Assembly (NCBI GenBank): GCA_033296885.1
Contig: MU863933.1
Span: 62,001 to 126,000 of the forward strand
Reading direction: 5' to 3'
DNA from: Triangularia verruculosa
Lineage: Eukaryota > Ascomycota > Sordariomycetes > Sordariales > Podosporaceae
DNA: 64,000 bases
Positions 34,358-46,830 of this stretch are shown one piece after another (positions within the stretch are counted from its first letter, which is position 1; each line of letters starts with the position of its first letter). The notes below the pieces were generated by a model that searched no databases, was not told the origin of the DNA, and saw only the letters and a list, made by a program, of their open reading frames with translations. The translations under genes were made by a program, and so were the position numbers.

Positions 34358-36854
34358 TCAATATTTTCGACGCCATGATGGCCCAGAATCTGATCGATAT
34401 CCAGGAGTAGCAAAATACCGAACAACAGCAACAATTCGAGCATCATCGTCGTCATCATATAAGTCTCTCTCACCCTCTTCCACTTCATCATCCCTTGTCC
34501 CAAGCTCCGGAGAGTGATAAAAGCCATCATCAGATGGATACCTCGAATCGATTTCCTCATCCAGAGGCATCGCCCAACGTACCGATCTAGGCGTACGGGG
34601 TTCAGTCTCTGTCTCTGGAATCGACTCGGCCGGTGCATTTCCTCCGTTCTCGTCCTCATCCTGCTCGTCTTCACTTGCACTCGAACCTGAACTCGAACTG
34701 CCATCCGAACTAGACTCTTCCTCTTCGTCCGAATCCTCTGAATCGTGCGCCTGCTGACTCAGGTGATCACTCTCATCTTCCACGCTCGCCTGCTTGGGAG
34801 GTCTCATCACTTCCTCCACCATCTCATCGGGTATCCCGCCCTCTCTCATGACCTCCTCCACCATCTCGTCTGAAATACCACCAGCTCTCATCACTTCCTC
34901 GACCAGCTCTTCAGAGATCAAATTCCCCATCACGGCTTCTGCATCGGCATCAGTAAACATTGGCCTCATAATTCTATCAACATCAGCATCAGTAACCTTA
35001 TCTTTCATAGCGTCCGCGATGTCCTGCTCCGTCAGCATTTCTCTGAGTACCGCCTCGGCGTCCGCGTCTGTCACTAACGGCTCCATCACCGCCGCCACAT
35101 CCGCGTCAGTAATCAGCATTGCCGAGGCGGGCGGGTTGAATAAATCGTCGATGTCTTGCTGGGTGATCAGTGGCTCTCCTTGTGTGCCTGGTGCGCCGCT
35201 CAGAATTTCGTCCCACAGCCTATCGTTGGCAGGGTCGATCGATTTGGTAGGGGAGGGAGGGTCTCGGGGACCCATAGGCTTTGCTGAGCGAGGCCAACGG
35301 TGGCCAAGCCCGCCGGACATTCGAGGTGGTGACCCATTTGGGTCGTGGTAGTCCGCTCCTTCATAAGGAAAGTAAGGGTGTGGGACCAGTTGGCGATAGT
35401 AGTTGACCCCTGGGCTCGCTGCTGGCCCCGACGGAGAGACGTTGATTATTCTGGGGCTAAGTGATGAGGGAGGGCTGGGAGAGCGGCTGTGGCTTGAACC
35501 ACTGTGATGCGAAGCTGGAGGAGGTGGTGGTCCAGGGAAAACCGGACCGTGTCTTGCTGGCGGCATACGTGGTGATGGAGCAGGTGGCCTGCGTGAACTG
35601 TGCCGAGATCTAGAACGACGCACTCGAGATCGTGACCTGAGACCATATTAGCAAGATATTCGAGACAATAGTAATTGATACTGCCCAACCTTTCGACAAC
35701 AACAACTGGTGGAGGACCTGAACCGCCAGAACCGGACCCTGGGCTTGATCCTGTTCCTGAACCCGATGAAGATGATGATCCTGCTTCAAGGGTTACAACC
35801 ACACTACCGTCGTCAGACTTTGGATTGTTGAAAACCCCGTACAGGAATGTTGAAATGAGGGCGATAACGAGCAGAAGCGGGATGAGTTGTGCTACGGTGG
35901 TTGCCTGGTTTACACTGCTCTCAGCTCCAATGCGGTTCCATCGGATTGTCAGCTCGATCGCCACGATCACGGTAACCGCGACCGCCAGGCCCCCCAAGGC
36001 CTCCAACCACTTTTGTGCTTCCCACCTTGAGCGGCTAATATCGGTGAGTGCGTCCCGACCGTTAGCTATCATCAACCCGTCCACACCCTCCCAAAAAGGA
36101 AAGTGGAAAATGAGAACTGACAAAAGCCTGTCCACATGGAACAAAACACCACAGCACCCCACAAAAGGGGTAAAATGACCAGAAAAAAAGGGGGCACTCA
36201 CATCTTCTTCCTCCCTCCCTTCCTCACCCTCCACCAACCACTCTTAACACAACCAACCACCACCAACCCCCCAATCAACATCCCCAGCACCAGCAGTATA
36301 TTCAAGCCCTTCATACTCCCACTCCCCAGCTCCACCGCCCCAAACAAAAACCCATACTCTTCACAGTGTCGTCCTCCCTTTTCCCCCTCAACACCACCAC
36401 CAGCAGCACGATCAACTTCATACCTCACCGAATCAACCCCCCTCCCCCAAAACCAAACCTGCACCCCCACCACCACCAGCCCATAGCACCCCCTCAAAAC
36501 CCCCAGCACATCCACATCCCCCCTACTTTTGATCTTCAGTCCCAAATGCGGACAAACCGCCATCGCCAAATCCGCCGCGTGCCTCGGGATGAATGAATAC
36601 ACCGTCGTAGAAAGAAGGAGAATCAGAATATAAACCTCGACGATATGCAAGCTCCCCGCCGCGACCTGCAGTATCAGCGCCAGCAGCAGCGCAAAGTCCA
36701 GCACCAGCTCCGTCGACAGCAGCAGCACGATGTACTCCTGCTCCAGCAGCTCGAGCAGCAGGGTGGAAAGATGAAGCAAGTAGAACGCGGTGCGGATGCC
36801 GAGGCCGTACAGCGCCGGCTGGCCTGGTATCGAGCAGGGTGTTAGAGACGACAT
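34358..36854 (-). CDS. Multi-pass membrane protein with repetitive acidic cytosolic-type tail
   Basis: Exons: 36854-36202, 36034-35690, 35636-34358; 758 residues. The first exon encodes at least four hydrophobic helices (around AFYLLHLSTLLLELL, FALLLALILQVAAG, LHIVEVYILILLLSTTVY, GLNILLVLGMLIGGLVVVG). The second adds two more (LGGLAVAVTVIVAIEL, VAQLIPLLLVIALISTFLYGVF) and a Ser/Gly linker ending PPPVVVVE. The third is a long soluble tail: an SR-rich and Pro-rich segment, then about eight degenerate 13-14 residue repeats built on (I/V)TDADxxxVM, then a strongly acidic Asp/Glu/Ser region. No catalytic motif seen. The start ATG is the first in the hydrophobic frame; 5' alternatives in another frame (MKCVDIRRL) exist. 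Family not recognised. Overlapping low-complexity DNA makes the first exon the least certain part. Confidence 0.68.
34795..35120 (-). repeat. Degenerate 13-14 codon tandem repeat inside the membrane-protein gene
   Basis: Eight units: ITDADVAAVMEPL, VTDADAEAVLREM, LTEQDIADAMKDK, VTDADVDRIMRPM, FTDADAEAVMGNL, ISEELVEEVMRAGG, ISDEMVEEVMREGG and IPDEMVEEVMRPP. The last three are nearly identical at DNA level, implying recent duplication. Confidence 0.85.
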
Positions 36855-37513
36855 CCTTGATGAGCCGGCGAATGTCAACACATTTCACGATGGAAGGAGG
36901 GAAAATGATATATCAAGTGTCAAGATCTTGGGTGGTGTTGATGTAAACAAGAACCAACATCACCCAAAAGAGATTCCACAGTTGATTAAAATGAGGGAAA
37001 TCAACCTTTGTGCTTCGTGAACCCGAGGTTGAACTACATACATTGTGCCCACAGGGGAAACCACACAAAGTTCTGCTCCCAGGCTCACACCAAAAGCTGT
37101 TGCACCAGTTTAGCTTCGTGGGATTGGGGTTGTGATAGCAGAGTCTACTACTACCCACAGCAGCGAAAAGACTGGATTGCTAAACGATAATATCTTGTTA
37201 TCTAAAAGGCGTTGTATGTAAACCCAATGGTATCACACTACCTCCAGGGGTTATCCTTTCTTGCCACTTGTTTGCTAATATATCTCGGGAGAGACAAACA
37301 TCAAATCTGCTCTCCAAGATCTGCTCGCTCGGAGACTCCCGTATGTTGTGCACTCACAATTGGCAAATCTAGGCCACGAGGGGAGAGAAGTCTGCAGAAT
37401 ACCATTTCATGTCCCATTTCTAAACTCCCGCCTGCTAAAATGCTTGCCTGACAGTTCCCAAAATTCCTATACCCAATAACAAGTGTGCAAAGCAACACCA
37501 GTTCAACTATTCA
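36855..37513. other. Intergenic, 0.66 kb
   Basis: Contains the promoter side of the membrane-protein gene; no supported gene. Confidence 0.5.
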
Positions 37514-38796
37514 TTACCTCTCCAAACTCCCCCTCCCCTTCCCCCCCAACCCAACCCCCTTCCGTTCCCTCACAGCCCTCTCCCACCGCTCCCTCTCTAC
37601 CCCTTTCACGTCTAGAGGTATCTTCCCCCCAACATCCATCCCAAAAATCTCCATCAACTCTGGCACCTCTGCGTGATCCCTCGTGTTCCTCATCCTATGA
37701 CACCAACTCACAATCTTATCCACCCCCTCACTCCCATCCCCTCCCAGTTCCATGTTCTTCCCATCAATACTCGGCGTCTCGCTAGCCCGATGCCTCACCC
37801 CCACCTTCACCTCTTCGTCTCCCTCGCCGTTCCCCAGCGCCGCTTTCCACTCTCCCAACTCCTTTATCGGACTCTGCATGTCCTCGGCATTCAAAGGCTC
37901 AAACAAGAACTCTCCTCCTATCTGTCTTGTATCGCCCCCTTTGTGCGCCAGTCCCTTGGGTATTTGTTTCAGTCCCTGGACTACGCTTGCCAGCGAGGAC
38001 TTGACCAGATGCGACTTGGTGTACGCCGGCCGCTCCCCAAGTGCCAAAGTCCGAATCATGCCTAATTCGGCGTACAACTTTCTCGTTGGGTCCGTGTATA
38101 CCGGGAAAGGACAGCCCGTTTCAGAGGTGTACATGTCGATCAGCCCTGCGTCGCCGCAGCCAATCACGACGATGAACGTTGGGATGGGCAACCCGAGTAG
38201 ATCGGCCGGGGAAAAAGCGGAGGAGAGTGTGCGGAGGTAGTCCTGGCAGTTCTAGACAAATGAACACACAGGTCAGCGGGAGTGGGAGATTGGAACGGAC
38301 AAAAACAAGGACATACACCGCAGTAGAAATGCCTGACAAACACCATCAATACTCGCCGTGCTACATGGCGGCCAGTATACAACGATCGAAAAGTGTGCGA
38401 TTTCCCGTTGCGATCAAGAACAATGTAATTGTCAATCTTCTTCAAGGTCTCCAAAGTTGGGAGGGAGTTGTCGGCTGTGACGCCCTCGGAGAAATCAAGG
38501 GGGTTGGTGTTGTCAATGTCAGTCGTCGCAGGGACTACCTTGTCAGCCGACCTGACAGAACCACCACTGCCCCCATTTCCAGACTGAGGCGGTGGTGAAG
38601 ATACTGAGGCACGGGGAGAAGCGGTCGTCGTCGTCGTCTTCGGCTCCGTGAACCCAGTACCGCCCAACGTGTTAGCCTCCGGCTTGGCGCCCGCGTTCTC
38701 GAGTTTGCTTTCTGCCTGGGACGGCGTTGGTGAGTTTGGGGCTGGGTTGGGAACTGTGGTCGCGCTCGGCGCTAGATCTCTTGTCGGGGACGCCAT
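37514..38796 (-). CDS. AhpC/TSA-family (PRXL2-like) thioredoxin-fold protein
   Basis: Exons: 38796-38317 and 38251-37514; 405 residues. The first 105 residues are Ser/Thr/Pro-rich and disordered. The thioredoxin-like domain starts near TLKKIDNYIVLDRNGKSHTF and reaches LMVFVRHFYCGNCQDYLR. This CGNC motif is completed only by splicing (donor GTATGT directly after CGG T). It continues with FIVVIGCGDAGLIDMY, CPFPVYTDPTRKLYAELGM and a C-terminal region with FLFEP. These match the fungal AhpC/TSA antioxidant group related to FAM213/PRXL2 rather than typical peroxiredoxins. A peroxidase or thiol-disulfide role is inferred, substrate unknown. The upstream frame lacks an ATG, so the start at 38796 is favoured. 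Confidence 0.88.
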
Positions 38797-39833
38797 GGTC
38801 TTCAACAATTTTGGTAGTCGCTGAATAGAAAAAGCAGATATCAAAACGGTCAGGTACCAACCAAAGTTTAGACTGCTAACTAATATCGAGATCGACTGGC
38901 TGTACCTCCAACAAAGGCGGGGTGAAGGCTTGTGGCAGGCAAAAGGTGGGGCTAATGAGGTCACAGTGGGACTCCCACTTAACGCCCATGCTTTATCGGT
39001 CTATCTTCACGTGAGCTCGCGTCGTGGTTCCTGCTCCCTGAGCGTGTTGGCCCCCTGAATGGCCAACAAAGCAACACTGTCTAGGGGATAAATGATAGTA
39101 TTATTCTGATACTCTATCAATCTACCCGCTCGTTTTCTTAAAAACAACAATTTCATGTAGGAGTGAGCGAGCGACTAGCGGTTAGTTGTAAGGCAGTTAT
39201 ACCTGAACAAGTCAGATACTCGTGCCCTGTACGAATGGAATGCCTAACAGGCGTGAAATGAGCGGCCATCTCCAGCCTTCCTCCCCATACTTTATCAGAC
39301 TACCACCACTGCCCTGCTCGTCCATAGCCAGTTCCAAAAGAGGATGCCCCGGCGGTACAGCAAGGCTGGACCAACTTGTCCATGCCCCATACCTGACCAC
39401 CTCGGCTCGCTACACTAGCTCCCTCTGCCGAGCGACGTAATGCTGGAACAAAAGACCATAACAATTCTCAACTACCTCCCGTGTCTCACAACTCAAGGCC
39501 TCTGAGGCCGATCGAGCCAGCTCTGCCTGTCAACAGTGACAGGCACCATAAGGTCGTCAGAGCAACGCTTAGGCGGCTGCGGATCCCCGGTGCAGAAGAG
39601 TACATGCCACCAAGTACCTAGGTACGTTGGGTTAATGCTCCTGGAAACCATGACCCGTGCTTCTTTTTTACCTATCAAAGACGGCCGGGGGCGGGCCCGA
39701 AGTTGCGTGCTCGACTGAGGTCTGCTGGGCGGAGCCAGGCGAGATGGCCCTCCATATGCTGCTTCGTGCGATAACTGCTTCAGTTGCTCGGTCTGCTTCA
39801 AAAGCAATGCCAACCAACCACACCTCTCAAGAC
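38797..39833. other. Intergenic, 1 kb
   Basis: AhpC/TSA promoter side and upf1 3' side; no supported gene. Confidence 0.5.
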
Positions 39834-42800
39834 TCAGTCGAAACCCGTCCCAACTTGACTAGCAAAAGCCGTGCTGACGCTCTTCTCATCGTCGTCAAAG
39901 CGACGGCCGTATCCGTTGCCCAGACCGAGACCGCGCCCACCGCTCTCCACGTATTGTTTGAGACGATCGCTATGGCTGTACGAGGTAGGACGAGCCGAGT
40001 TGATAGCCTCACTAAGACCTGCTCCCAGGCTTGCGCCACCTTGACCAACGCCCTTACCGCCAATGACACTTGCGCTAGCATCCGTGAACTCGCTATTGGC
40101 AACACTCTCACCGGCAACGCTCTCAGCAACACGACCGCGATTCTTGGTTCCAGGACGGCCAACCGGGTTAGCACCAGGCAGGCCTGGCCACTGCTCCGGG
40201 TGGAAGTTAGAAAACATGGTAGGGTAGGCCGAGGCAATGCCCGCCCCGCCCAGAGCAGAACTGTGGATGGACGAGACATCGTCGGGAATGGCGCTGAAAG
40301 AAAGCATGGAGCCAGTGTCAAAATCGCGGTGTGAGCCGTTTACACCACCACCATAGCCTCTGCCGTTTGTGTAGCCACCGGCCACATGTTGGGCTTGCGC
40401 GTTGTGACGGGGTCGGAAGCTCATCTTGGGTCGACTGAACTGGATGAGAGACGTCTGAAGGTTGGTAAGGGGGCCTTCCACTAAGCATTTGCGATCCTTG
40501 AAGTGAACAAGGAGGTGGTGCCACAACTCGTGCTTGGACAGAACCTTGGGGTTTCCAATGATGACCAACCCATACTTGGCACGAGTCAACGCGACATTGA
40601 GACGACGAGGGTCGGACAAGAAACCGATGCCCTGGTTATCGTTGGAACGCACGCAAGAGAGGACGATAAAGTCCTTTTCACGACCCTGGAAGGCATCGAC
40701 CGAAGCGACCTCAACTTCCTTGTAGCTCTCCTTCTTGAAGGTACCCGTGTTCTGCATAGTGCTCACGATGTAGCTGCGCTGGCCTTCGTATGGAGTGATG
40801 ACACCGATGTCGGAAGGCTTCACTCCGGCCTTGAAGAAGCGAGTAACGATCTTCTCCACGTTGGAAGCCTCGGTGCGGTTCAGATAGGACGTTCCGGACG
40901 CCGAGATTTCCTCGTTGCCCAGGTTAGACCAGAACATCATCGGGGTTTCGGCAACGGGCCAGGGGAAGTCGACGTCCTTGCGCAGACGCTCAGTGATGGT
41001 GACACCGTTCTGGAGCGATCCTTCGTAGAACATGTTGGAAGGAAACTCGGAAAGGCAAGGGTGCATACGATACTGAACGTTGAGGCGAATGGGAACGAGG
41101 TTGAGCTTGACCAATCTCTCGAACAAAGACTGGTTGAGACCGGCCTTGGCCGCCTTCTTGTTCATGATCACCGGTCCGAGCTGCTTGTGATCACCAACCA
41201 GTACAACCTGCTTGCATCCAAGAACCAGAGGAATCATGCATTCGGGCTCGGCTGACTGGGTGGATTCGTCGATTAGCACGTTGCGGAACTTCATTTTGGA
41301 AAGTCTCGGGTCGCCAGCGCCAACGCAGGTGCAGCAAACAACATCGGCGCTATTGAGGATCTCTCTCTCGGCTTGACGCGTCAGTTGCTTGAATCTCTTC
41401 TCATCCTGAGAGGACAGTTCGCCCGCGGCAGCCTTGAGCTTGTTAAGGTTTGTAAGCTCGCTACTCTGCTTGTAAAGGCGAACTTGCTCGTGAAGGGCCA
41501 AGAAGCTGACAGAGGATTCGACATCCTCGCGAGACTTGGCCGTCAGGCGAACAACCTTGAGACCAGTACGGTGAATACGTTCGCAAAGTTGATCCACAGC
41601 AACGTTGGAGGGGGCGCAGACGAGAACTTGGCTGTTGTTCATCCTGGCAAGATGGTAGATGATGGTGGCCGAGGTAACTGTCTTTCCGGTGCCTGGGGGG
41701 CCCTGGATCAGACTGAGAGGGGTAGACAGAACAGTCTTGATGGCCGTGATCTGGCTATGATTCAGCTCGGGCAACCCTGGAACGTGAAACCTCTTAGGCA
41801 TCTGCGTCTTCATGGGAGCAACGGCAACCTCGTGGCCCAACAGCTTGTGGAAAATGTATCCAGAGACGCTGAGCTCGTCGACAGCAAATGTCTTCATAGC
41901 AAATTGCATGCGATCGTAGGACGTAGCCTTCCAGACGTAGTCGGCCGAGAAGTTGTGTGTGCATTCGGTTGGTACCGACTTATCGTTCGCCGCCTTTCGC
42001 AGTTCAAGGGTGACTTCGTCCGACTGGTTGTTGGGGATCTTGATAACATACCCAACGCCTTCCCATGGGGCGCGGAGCTCACCCTTGTACTTAATCCGCA
42101 TTTCGTCGCCCACAGCCAGTTTGACATCACCAGACTCGATCTTGGGGAGAATAAAGCTGGCCAAATGTTTGTTGTTCAGGCCCATGTCCCAACGAACCAC
42201 CAAGTGGTCCTCCGACTGCGCCTCCTTGAGCTTCTTGTCATAGTCGGACTCCATCTTGACGAGAGGACCAAAGACATTTTGGTAGTGGTACGGATCGTCG
42301 TACTTCAGGAGAACGGGATGCGGATCGTCGTCGACACCGGTTCCTTTCTCGAGGTCGGCAACAGTGGCACTCGGAGCCTCTTTCCACATCTCTTCGAGTT
42401 TCGCGATCATGGGTGGGGTCAAATGGCGAGCTCGGAGCTGCTCGGCATCGGTCGGTGGGGAGACAATCCAGTTGAGAAAGGACCGGTCTTCGATCAGGGG
42501 CTGCCAGCGTGAGACATCCCAGCTCATGTCTTTGGCCGAACTGCCAGCGGCGCAAGGTTGGCGGCATAGTAAAACGACGACAGTGTCGGATTTGGCCGGA
42601 ATGAAGCCCAGCATGAAAACATTCTTATTTCCACAGTTGTAACATTCTAGGGTGGTATCACCAAGGGCGGACTCGGGGTGAAGCTGGACCTCTTTGTGGC
42701 GGGCTCGAACGAGATGATTGACGATATGGGAGGAACTCGAATTACCGCGAGCACTGCAGAACCACTTGTTGCATTCTTTTGCAATGCACTTGACCACGCT

Positions 42801-43159
42801 AGATGGGGAGTGAATACCGCAGTACCTATGCGAATGGTTAGTTTGTGATGCCCGCCATATTTGCAACAACCCTAGACTTACGCGCAGGCGTGGGCAGGTA
42901 ACTCCTTGTCCTCCTCCGGACCTCTCGAGTTCACATCATTTCTTGGCCCACTAAAATTGCTGTCATCGTCACGGAAGTCCTCAGGGCCCTGGTTGTCATT
43001 GTCATCGTGGCGACGGAGGGCGTCTGTCGGGGAGTCGTGGTCCTTGAGATCGCCCAGAAAGCTCTCAGTTTCGTCGTCAAAGTCGTCCGCGGTGGCATTA
43101 ATGGTGGCAGCAGAGTCGGAAACGAGGTGGTTCCCGAGGTGGTTGAAGGCGTGTTCCAT
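39834..43159 (-). CDS. upf1: Upf1/NAM7 RNA helicase, nonsense-mediated decay
   Basis: Exons: 43159-42882 and 42825-39834; 1089 residues. ATP-driven SF1 helicase that marks mRNAs with premature stops for decay; in Neurospora the orthologue is the clock gene prd-6. The N-terminus is acidic, then the CH zinc domain begins HACAYCGIHSPSSVVKC (formed across the intron) and continues with CNKWFCSARG and CYNCGNKNVF. The 1B/stalk region follows. Helicase motifs: GPPGTGKT (Walker A), VLVCAPSNVAVDQL (Ia), LIDESTQSAEPE (II), VVLVGDHKQLGPV (III), NVQYRMHP (IV), VITPYEGQR, VASVDAFQGREKD (V) and RRLNVALTRAKYG (VI). The tail after about residue 890 is Gly/Ala/Ser-rich. Divergent from imp4. Confidence 0.97.
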
Positions 43160-44011
43160 ATCGAATGAGCGACGGGGGTGCCGGGACACTTGGCTGCAGG
43201 ATGGTAAGCGGACGGCCACAATCATAGAAGGTGAAAAGAAGTCATGTGCGAAAAGGGACGGTGTCTTATAGTGTATTATTGTGGCTTGAAGGAAAACGGG
43301 GAGAGGGAGGGGGAAGGCTCGCAACGTGCTGGGTGCTGCCGAGGCTAACCTTGAATCACCACAGTCGAGAATTATTATCTGGTAGGTTGGAGAGTCCACA
43401 CTGCGCGCGGCTGTCTAGTAATATCTTCGGCAAGTCGCAGTGGCTGAATGGCTGATAGAGAGTAAAAAGAGCTGGTGGAATTGCAAGCGACGAGACGGTC
43501 ACATCATCGCTGGCGCGGGAATCGAGGCAGCTGATGAGCTTGCAAATCCACAGGATTCGTGGTGAAGTAAGCTCTGGAGATTCTGTGTTTCGTTACGGTC
43601 GCCAGTGGTTTGCGATTTTTTGGCTGTGGGAATCCTGCACCTTGACAGCACTCATGCAGCAGAAGAGACGCCTCCCGAAGTGGAAAGTGGCGGCTACCAG
43701 GCTGCGGGCACAGCTGCACGGCAGGTGGGAAAAAAGTTACCTAGCCAGCCTGGGGCCCGTGCTCCCATCCTGCCGGTGCCCCCCCCCCAACTGATATGGC
43801 CCGATTGATAGGCGCCGATAGCGTCTGCTTCTCAGCCTTGCAGGGGCAATTATTTTCTCCAAGGCCTTCAATGACTTTCTTGGGAACCGTTCTGGCCATT
43901 CCGCAAGCAAAGCACCCGAAAACCTTCAGAAATCATAGTGTCGAGATCGGGAATTCTGCGCGCCCCGATTTACATTCCCAGCATTAAAGCGCGACACAAA
44001 ACCGGACCAAA
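43160..44011. promoter_or_regulatory. Divergent promoter region, upf1 / imp4
   Basis: 850 nt between the two start codons; no specific motif identified. A C-run lies at 43780-43790. Confidence 0.5.
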
Positions 44012-45127
44012 ATGATTGTTAGTACTAGGATTTTGCTGCACCGCACCTCGCGTATCCACCCTCTAACTTCTGTCTTCAGCGCAAACAAGCCCGCCAGAGG
44101 CGAGACTATCTCTACCGAAAAGCGGTCCTTCTACGCGATGCTGAGGTCTCAGAGAAAAGGGCGAAGCTGAGAGCTGCCCTGGCTTCCGGGAAGCCACTCG
44201 ACCCAGAACTTGCCAAAGATACTCAACTTCGCAAAGACTACGACTATGATGCGTCGCGCGACCTCGCCGAAGATGATACCCTCGATATCGATGATGAATA
44301 TTCTGAGCTGTCTGGTGTTGTCGGTATGGAGGCCTTGCTTGACTTCTGGTGCAACCGTCTTGGTACTAACGCCGTTTCCAGACCCTCGCGTCCTTGTCAC
44401 TACTTCCCGTGATCCTGTGGGTTTCCTTCTCCTCGCGATATGCCGGCTTTTGAAAACTAACTCTTCTGTCAGAGCTCAAGACTCATGTCTTTCAGCAAGG
44501 AAATTCGATTATTATTTCCCACAGGTATTCGGTTGAATCGTGGTAATTTGGTATTGCCAGAACTTGTCCGCTCAGCGCAAGCTGAGAAGCTCAGTGATGT
44601 GATTTTGCTGCACGAGCACCGGTACGTGGTTCCTCTGTGATTAGAACAAGCATTTGCTAACCTGACGTAGTGGTACGCCAACAGCTATTACCATCAGCCA
44701 CTTTCCTCACGGCCCAACATTGATGGCTTCGCTTCACAACGTCGTACTTAGAGCCGATATTCCAAGATCTATCAAAGGAACAGTCTCAGAATCTTACCCA
44801 CACCTAATTTTCGATGGGTTCACCACAAAGTTGGGTTTGAGAATCGTCAAGATTTTGAAGCATTTGTTTCCACCACGAGATGTTACCGCCGCCAAAGCCG
44901 CTGGCAACAGGGTCATCACTTTTGTCAACCAAGATGACTGCATCGAGGTTCGCCACCACGTCTATGTGAGGACGAGTTACGACTCAGTCGAACTTTCCGA
45001 AGTTGGCCCGAGATTTACTATGCGCCCCTTCTCGATCACCATGGGAACTCTCGAGAACAAGGACGCCGATGCAGAATGGCACCTGAGCCAATACACTCGC
45101 ACCAGCAGAAAGAAGAGTTACTTCTGA
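44012..45127 (+). CDS. imp4: IMP4, U3 snoRNP / SSU processome Brix-domain protein
   Basis: Exons: 44012-44017, 44080-44323, 44382-44416, 44473-44621, 44671-45127; 296 residues (yeast Imp4 has 290). Works in early cleavage of pre-18S rRNA in the nucleolus. The first coding exon is only ATG ATT, giving MIRKQARQRRDYLYRKA after splicing, which matches yeast and human starts (MLRRQARERREYLYRK). The intron has branch CTCTAAC and acceptor TTCAG. A coiled, acidic linker follows, then the Brix domain from DPRVLVTTSRDPSSRLMSF through LLFPTGIRLNRGNL, LHEHRGTPTAITISHFPHGP and KILKHLFPP to VRTSYDSVELSEVGPRF. The end WHLSQYTRTSRKKSYF is the usual C-terminal basic tail. Confidence 0.95.
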
Positions 45128-46830
45128 GCAACCAAGGGTTGATCGAGCGTTATCATTTAGTGATTGTGTTCTTGAGGGGAACGACTTACTGAGAAAAACA
45201 GTACAAACCCGATCCAGGTCCCCTCCGCAGCCTAGCATTTCACGCGAAGTTGCCCGAAAGAACCGGGCCTCAGGAGTGGAGGAGATAGCTGTCTGTGCCA
45301 GTGAAAGGGGGTTATTGCATAGCACATAGACTAGAGATGTGGACGCATATACAGACGGAGAGGGAGACGATTGGAAATGGCGATTAGGGACGGTCAGGCG
45401 TTGAAATGGTAGGGAAAATGGGTCGCTTACATAATCAGGGGTTCAGGGGGCAATTTACTGCAGTGAAGAGTGCGATCAGCCACAGCACACAGCAAGTTAA
45501 TGCGATCTTTTGAGGATATCAAGTTTGGGACTGTTGATGAGTTCTTACCAATTATGGACTGGTTTAACATTTGCTCTCGGTTGTCTACCAAACTTCCTAA
45601 CTGCGACGACAGAGATGTATAGAAAGGCTGTGAGGAGGTCAAAAAAGAGAGTTGACATGCTGGATGGCACCTAGCACTCGTGAATTATGCCGAAGGCCTC
45701 GAGTGTCTGGTAACGCCCTTCAGCTACCCTTTATGGTTCATGACATGCCTTGGTCAACAGAAGCGATGGTTGCCCGTGTTTTCGAAACGGAATGCCAGGA
45801 GAATGGAGACGGTGCACTATCCCCATCAATTGTGGAGAAGCATGCAGATCAAGCTTCAGCCTCGCTGCAGGTGACGCCATCAAATTGCCGTCAGCGCATC
45901 CAAATCCAAGAAGCTGGACAGGAGCATCTCTGGGGACCACGCGGGCGTCACGGGTTGGATGCTTAGCATAGATACAACCTCTCTCGCAGGGTCGTGGGAA
46001 CAATGTGCAAGCATGGTCAAGTCTACCTATCTAGGACTGTCAAAGGTATCAATGGAGGAGCTATGAGCTTCCAAAGCTGTCTCGGATACGGATATTGCCT
46101 TGCCATTACACAAAGATGCTCAACGATTACCGAGAACAGATGTGAGCTGCTGCCCCTTCCTTGTTTTGACCGCTTTGTCGGTCTGGTCCAGAACACACGG
46201 AACTGCTTGACTCCGCTAACCCCACGACTGAGGAGCTTCGCCTTACTAGAAAAGGGATTCAAATTAAAGAATTCTTCACCCTATTGGATCTTCCAGAATG
46301 TCGTTCTCAACTTTTTATCTGAATTATTTGCCGATCCTAGGTCGTGTGCCATCAAACAACCAGAAAAAAGTTTCACTGCCTCATGGTTGCACGCCTCGTA
46401 AGCGTGGGGCTAGGACCTGCAGGGTCCATCATCTGAACTCAAAAGGGTTTGGTCTCGGCGGCGGCTTGGACCCCGTTCTATAAAACTGAGGTAGAAAAAG
46501 GAAATTTACGGGGCCATAAACCGTCAAAGTGGAGCCCCAGGTGCAGGCGTAGCGACAAAAAAACACCAGCCACAACGAAGCGGACCACTCAGGTGTTCCT
46601 CAGCCAGCCAGCAACGCGCAGGCACTGAACGGGAGGCCAAAGGCAGCGCAAGCTGGGAGATTTGATCGCTCCGAGCCTTCACATACCACCAACAACCTTC
46701 TTCCTTCCCGCCAATCTTCAAGGAAGAAAGTCAACTACGACCCGGCGCGATATCATTACAACTGCGCGACAACGAGAGCATACAACAGCACTTCAATTGA
46801 ACAGAAAGCGGTGCGATTGTGTCAGCGACG
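45128..46830. other. Intergenic, 1.7 kb
   Basis: imp4 3' side and syntaxin promoter/5' UTR (the AC-rich leader just before 46831). No supported gene. Confidence 0.5.

Noticed and set aside
41373..42512. 379-codon open frame antisense to upf1
   Set aside because: Shadow of the conserved helicase frame; composition reflects the complement of the sense codons.
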